Shown piece after piece: positions 60,249 to 64,000 of a stretch of DNA of 64,000 nt (positions are counted from its first letter, which is position 1; each line of letters opens with the position of its first letter). The notes under the pieces are model-generated. The model was not told the origin of the DNA. It made no database searches and saw only the letters and a program-made list of their open reading frames with translations. This stretch comes from an uncultured Pseudomonadota bacterium. Lineage in GTDB: Bacteria > Pseudomonadota > Alphaproteobacteria > UBA9219. Position numbers and translations under genes: made by a program. Location of the stretch: positions 1 through 64,000 of the forward strand of contig CAIXHP010000057.1 in assembly GCA_903919315.1 (NCBI GenBank), read 5' to 3'.

Positions 60249-62432
60249 GTGACCCCCCTCCCCTTCCTCATTCAGAACCTGCTGGAAGAGCGCGAGCGGT
60301 GGTTTTTGTGGATTCCGGTGGGGATCGGGGCAGGGATCGCGTTGTATTTCGCTCTGCCGTTCGAGCCGTCGCGCTTTCTGATGGTTTTGACGCCGTTGTT
60401 GATCGCGTTGGCTGTGGGGCTGCGGCGGCATCCGGCGGCGCTGGTCGCGTTTTCGGCGCTGCTCTGCTTTGCGCTGGGGTTCAACGCGGCGCAGCTTGAG
60501 GCCGCCCTTGTCGAAGCGCCGATGCTGGAGCGTCAAATGGGGCCGGTGGCGGTGACGGGCCGCCTGATGCTGACCGAGGTCATGCCGGACGGCACGCGCC
60601 TGACGCTCAAAGACCCGACCATCGGCCGTCTGCCGCCCGACAAGACACCCGACCTTATCCGCATCAAGACCAAGATGCCGCTCGACAAAATTCCCGAACC
60701 CGGCTCACGGCTTGATCTGTGGGCCGAGGTCGGGCCGTTCAGCGATCCGGTCGCGCCGGGCGGCTATGACTTTCGGCGGCAGGCGTTTTTTCGCCACATC
60801 GGCGGCGTGGGCTGGAGCTATGGCGAGGCGCGGCTGGCCGAAGCCTCGCCGCCGACGGGGTTGTGGGATCGTTTCAATCTGTTGTTCGAACGCGCGCGCC
60901 GCGCTCTGACGCGGCATGTCGATGACCGCCTGACGGGCGACACGGCGGCGATGACCGCCGCGTTGTTGAACGGCGAACAGACCAGCATCGGCAAAGACGT
61001 CATGCAGGCGATGCGAGCCTCAGGCCTCGCGCATCTGCTGTCGATTTCCGGCGTGCATGTCAGCATGATGGGCGTTCTGGTTTATTTTCCGCTCCGCGCA
61101 TTGCTGGCTTTGATTCCGTGGGTGGCGCTGCGTTTTTCGATCAAGAAGTGGGCGGCGTGGGCGGCGATTGTCGCCACCAGCCTTTACACCATGCTGGTCG
61201 GGCCGCAGACACCGACGCTGCGTTCGGCGTTGATGACGGGGATCGTGATGTTCGCCATCATCGCGGATCGGCGGGCGATGAGTCTGCGCCTCGTCACGCT
61301 CTCCGCCGCCGTCGTCATGCTGATCGCGCCGGACGGCGTGGTGGGGCCGAGCTTTCAGATGTCGTTCGCGGCGGTGCTGGGCATGGTGGCCGCGTTCGAA
61401 AAGCCGCTGGATGCCGCGTTGCGCGAGCGGACGTTGCTCGACCTGCCCGGCTGGATCGCCACATTGTGGAAGCATGCCGGAAGTATCGTCCTCACCTCGC
61501 TGGTCGCGACGGCGGCGACGACGCCTTTCACGCTTTACCACTTTCAGACCTTTAGCTTTTACGGCGTCGTGGCCAACATGGTCGCTATTCCGTTGACCAG
61601 TTTTTGGATCATGCCGTGTTTGCTCCTCGTCTATCTCACCGCGCCCTTTGGGCTTGACGGGTGGTTTTTGTCCGGCGCGGGGTGGGGCGTGGATGCTCTG
61701 ATCGCGCTCGCGCAACGCGTCGCCGCTTGGCCCTATGCGTTGCTGCGTCTGCCCGCCATGCCGGACGGCGCGCTGATCGCCATCATTCTCGGCGGGTTGT
61801 GGCTGTGCCTGTGGCAACGCCGGTGGCGCTATGCCGGGTTGCTGCCGATCTTGATTGGCATGCTGTATCCCCTGTATGTCACGACACCGGACGTGTTCAT
61901 GACCGCCGACGGCAAGCAATGGGGCGTGAAGCTCGGCGATGGCCGCCTCGCCGTCGCCACGTTGCGCCGCGAGGCGTTTGTCACTGCGCAATGGCAGCAA
62001 CGTTTGGGCTTGTCGCCGGACGAGGTGGTGGAGGCGGGCGCGGCCCTGCCACCGCTTGCGACGGAGGATCGTGACGGCGACGAAACGGAGACCGAAGGAT
62101 CAGAGCATGAAGAATCTTTGCACCAAGCGGCGCTCCCGCCCGCTCTCGAAGGGGATGGGACGGTGCGATGCGATGGGATGGGGTGCGTTTACCGGCGCGG
62201 GGGGCAGGTTGTCGCGTTTCCGGCGCTGGCGGCGGCGGTATTGGAGGATTGCGAAATGGCAACCATTCTCCTTGCGCCATGGCGGGTGAAGGACTGCGCC
62301 ACGCCCATCGTGATCGATGAGCCGCCGTTGTGGCGGCACGGCGCGTACGCGCTGGCCTTCAAGGAGAATGGCACGGCGGACATCACGTTTGTTCGCCCGC
62401 AACGTGGGCAGAGGCCATGGTCGCCGCAGTGA
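60249..62432 (+). CDS. comEC: ComEC/Rec2-family DNA-uptake channel protein
   Basis: A protein of 727 residues from the GTG at 60249. A longer frame upstream begins inside the family B repeat and is unlikely. The N-terminal membrane part and soluble DUF4131-type domain (RLDLWAEVGPFSDPVAPGGYDFRRQAFF) lead to the Competence membrane domain with TGDTAAMTAALLNGEQTSI, MRASGLAHLLSISGVHVSMM and GPQTPTLRSALMTG. It should form the inner-membrane channel for incoming single-stranded DNA. The C-terminal third lacks the HxHxDH metallo-beta-lactamase signature of ComEC from Bacillus and is instead a degenerate domain, as in many alphaproteobacteria. Transcription converges with lexA nine bases downstream. 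In alphaproteobacteria gltX, comEC and lexA often cluster. Confidence 0.9.
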   Translation: MTPLPFLIQNLLEERERWFLWIPVGIGAGIALYFALPFEPSRFLMVLTPLLIALAVGLRRHPAALVAFSALLCFALGFNAAQLEAALVEAPMLERQMGPVAVTGRLMLTEVMPDGTRLTLKDPTIGRLPPDKTPDLIRIKTKMPLDKIPEPGSRLDLWAEVGPFSDPVAPGGYDFRRQAFFRHIGGVGWSYGEARLAEASPPTGLWDRFNLLFERARRALTRHVDDRLTGDTAAMTAALLNGEQTSIGKDVMQAMRASGLAHLLSISGVHVSMMGVLVYFPLRALLALIPWVALRFSIKKWAAWAAIVATSLYTMLVGPQTPTLRSALMTGIVMFAIIADRRAMSLRLVTLSAAVVMLIAPDGVVGPSFQMSFAAVLGMVAAFEKPLDAALRERTLLDLPGWIATLWKHAGSIVLTSLVATAATTPFTLYHFQTFSFYGVVANMVAIPLTSFWIMPCLLLVYLTAPFGLDGWFLSGAGWGVDALIALAQRVAAWPYALLRLPAMPDGALIAIILGGLWLCLWQRRWRYAGLLPILIGMLYPLYVTTPDVFMTADGKQWGVKLGDGRLAVATLRREAFVTAQWQQRLGLSPDEVVEAGAALPPLATEDRDGDETETEGSEHEESLHQAALPPALEGDGTVRCDGMGCVYRRGGQVVAFPALAAAVLEDCEMATILLAPWRVKDCATPIVIDEPPLWRHGAYALAFKENGTADITFVRPQRGQRPWSPQ

Positions 62433-62441
62433 AGGGCGTTG

Positions 62442-63137
62442 TCAGTATTTGCGCACCAGCCCCACCAGTTTGCCCTGCACCTTGACGCGATCCGGCGCGA
62501 AGACGCGGGGTTCGTAGCGGGGGTTGGCGGCGACGAGGGCCACCGCGCCGTTGCCGCGCTCCAGATATTTCAGCGTGGCTTCGTGATCGTCCACCAGCGC
62601 CACGACGATAGCGCCGTTTTCGGCGGTGTCGGCGCGGCGGATGATGATTTGGTCGCCGTCCATGATTCCGGCTTCGATCATCGAGTCGCCCGCGACTTCC
62701 AGCAGGTAATGCTCGCCCGAAGCGCCGCCCTTGGCGTTGGCCAGCAGACCGATCGGCACGTCCCTGTGCGAAAGCGGTTGATTCAACGCCTCAATCGGCG
62801 TTCCCGCCGCGATGCGGCCATAGAGCGGCAGGCTGATGCTGTTGGCCATCGCGGCCATGTCCGGCATTCCGGCGGGCAGCGGCGTTTTCTTGCGCGAAGC
62901 CTTGGCGGCCTTGCCGTCCAGCCCTTCGGGCAGGCGCAAAATCTCCAACGCCCGCGCGCGGTGCGGCAGACGCTTGATGAAGCCGCGTTCCTCCAGCCCG
63001 GTGATCAGGCGGTGGATGCCTGATTTCGAGCGCAGCCCCAGCGCTTCCTTCATCTCATCAAACGAAGGCGGCACGCCGTCCACGGCCATCCGGTCACGGA
63101 TCAGCAGCAGCAATTCCTTTTGTTTGCGCGTCAGCAT
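62442..63137 (-). CDS. lexA: LexA repressor of the SOS response
   Basis: A protein of 231 residues. The winged helix begins [17 protein letters not shown], with the recognition region [25 protein letters not shown]. The self-cleavage site is the Ala-Gly pair in [12 protein letters not shown]. The catalytic Ser is in [15 protein letters not shown] and the Lys in [10 protein letters not shown]. RecA filaments trigger its autocleavage, derepressing DNA-repair genes. Two candidate operators upstream indicate autoregulation. Length is slightly above E. coli LexA, typical of alphaproteobacteria. Confidence 0.97.
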   Translation of the reverse strand: MLTRKQKELLLLIRDRMAVDGVPPSFDEMKEALGLRSKSGIHRLITGLEERGFIKRLPHRARALEILRLPEGLDGKAAKASRKKTPLPAGMPDMAAMANSISLPLYGRIAAGTPIEALNQPLSHRDVPIGLLANAKGGASGEHYLLEVAGDSMIEAGIMDGDQIIIRRADTAENGAIVVALVDDHEATLKYLERGNGAVALVAANPRYEPRVFAPDRVKVQGKLVGLVRKY

Positions 63138-63160
63138 GGCAAACCTCTCGGCACGAGGGA

Positions 63161-63195
63161 GAACAAAACAAGAATATGGTGTTCTACTTTGGTTC
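63161..63195 (-). promoter_or_regulatory. LexA operators (SOS boxes) upstream of lexA
   Basis: GTTC-N7-GTTC at 63181-63195 is a perfect alphaproteobacterial LexA box. Nearer the gene, GAAC-N7-GAAT at 63161-63175 is the same box in the other orientation with one mismatch. The pair lies 24-58 bases upstream of the lexA start, where repressor binding would block its promoter. Confidence 0.85.
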
Positions 63196-63293
63196 CCCGC
63201 CGTCTGTCAAGACATGACTCGCAAAAACGAGGCGTTTCCTCGCTTTACAAGCGCCGCAGCGACGTATCTAATGCCGCACGAGCAGGAGTATCG

Positions 63294-64000
63294 ATGCGCA
63301 GCCCCCCTCAACCCTACGCCCAAACGGCGGCCATTGCCTTCGGCGTGTTTGCCGTCGCGTTTTTGGTGCGCCTGCTTTTCATTTATCAGTGGCACGTAAC
63401 GACACCCTATGGCCCAAACCCAGTTTTGGATGCGGCGGCCTATGATTTCTGGGCGCGGGACATTCTCAGCGGTCATTGGTTGCGCGATGAGGCGTTTTAT
63501 CAATCGCCGCTTTATCCATACCTGCTGAGTCTTGCGTACGCCGTGTCCGGATCGAACCTTTTGGTGGCATCGCTGTTCAATGCGCTGTTGGGGGCTTTGT
63601 CCTGCGCGGTTTTGGCCCAGACTGCAGGACAATGCTTCGGCAAAACAGCCGCCATCGCGACAGGGGTCCTGGCGGCGTTCTATCGTCCCTTTATTTTTTA
63701 TTCGGCCCCCGCAATGAAAGAAACGCTCGGCATTCTTTTGCTCTCGCTGTTTCTGTCATTTGCGGTGGACGCCATCGAGCGGAATCGGGCTCGCTCCTTC
63801 TTTCTCGGAGGACTTTTTCTGGGCCTCGCCGCCCTGACGCGGGGAAATGTCCTGTTGTTGGCGCCGGCCTTTGTCGTTTTCGCAATCGCGCGCGGACGCC
63901 ACGCCGCCCTAAAGGGCTGTATGTTTTTCCTTATAGCCAGCGGGCTTGCGATTATTCCGGCCACGTTCCACAACGCCGTCGCCAGTCATGACTTTGTGCT
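63294..64000 (+). CDS. GT-C glycosyltransferase (GT39/ArnT-like), 5' part
   Basis: The frame is open to the right edge, giving the first 235 residues. ATG at 63294 has AGGAG five bases upstream. After a first membrane segment (about 12-31) comes a periplasmic loop with DAAAYDFWARDILSGHW and AFYQSPLYPYLL. This is the Asp and Tyr-Pro pattern of the dolichyl-phosphate-mannose/ArnT superfamily, in which the acidic residue is catalytic. More membrane segments follow. Such enzymes move sugars from polyprenyl carriers onto lipids or proteins in the periplasm. It is divergent from lexA. The substrate cannot be told from this part. Confidence 0.8.
   Translation, partial: MRSPPQPYAQTAAIAFGVFAVAFLVRLLFIYQWHVTTPYGPNPVLDAAAYDFWARDILSGHWLRDEAFYQSPLYPYLLSLAYAVSGSNLLVASLFNALLGALSCAVLAQTAGQCFGKTAAIATGVLAAFYRPFIFYSAPAMKETLGILLLSLFLSFAVDAIERNRARSFFLGGLFLGLAALTRGNVLLLAPAFVVFAIARGRHAALKGCMFFLIASGLAIIPATFHNAVASHDFV

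Overview
The window (about 60% GC by eye) looks like chromosome from an alphaproteobacterium. Supporting marks are a class II EPSP synthase, a single-cysteine 41-residue L36, a LexA gene preceded by a GTTC-N7-GTTC operator, a NadQ/NrtR-like NAD regulator and a GcrA-like protein. I cannot name the genus.

Layout. 1-14.4 kb is ordinary chromosome: a truncated LOG-family gene, lemA and an M48 protease, nrdB, a chemotaxis receptor, tRNA-Thr, pyk, rpmJ, an HU protein, the NadQ-like regulator, a frameshifted glycan-synthesis gene and aroA. 14.5-25.0 kb (minus strand) is a type IVb thin-pilus operon ordered pilL-N-O-P-Q-R followed by three prepilins and a fourth pilin-like protein. It is the same order as in the IncI/R64 pil region. 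25.2-56.5 kb (minus strand) is a Dot/Icm-type (type IVB, MPF-I) secretion locus in two blocks. The upstream block is a GcrA-like regulator, two dotI, dotH, dotG, dotF, a dotP-dotE fusion, two dotP, dotN, dotO, dotM, an unknown and dotL. The downstream block is two pairs of cysteine-rich secreted paralogues, an unknown helical protein, a lytic transglycosylase, a small secreted protein, a DsbC-like thioredoxin-fold protein, dotD, dotC, dotB and icmT. A glycosyltransferase, an O-antigen-ligase-like protein and a hypothetical secreted protein lie between the blocks. 56.7-64 kb returns to chromosome: thrC, gltX, comEC, lexA and the start of a GT-C glycosyltransferase.

How it fits together. The locus encodes the outer core (DotC, D, H, G, F), inner-membrane parts (DotI, DotE, DotP), the ATPases (DotB, DotO), the coupling complex (DotL, M, N), two wall-cutting enzymes and a separate retractable-pilus machine. 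No relaxase, oriT, integrase, partition or mobility gene is visible, and housekeeping genes flank it, so I infer a fixed secretion apparatus rather than an active conjugative element. No DotA/TraY-like polytopic protein, prepilin peptidase or IcmS/IcmW-type adaptor is seen.

The most novel part is 28.5-36.7 kb. Two 13-cysteine proteins with VirB5-like N termini lie next to two proteins sharing a C-terminal CLPLPDF domain, one of them fused to a lytic transglycosylase. A disulfide-isomerase-like protein and a free copy of that protein's N-terminal domain follow. This looks like a disulfide-dependent surface or pilus-tip module specific to this secretion system. Two dispersed families of palindromic repeats also occur in the intergenic gaps.
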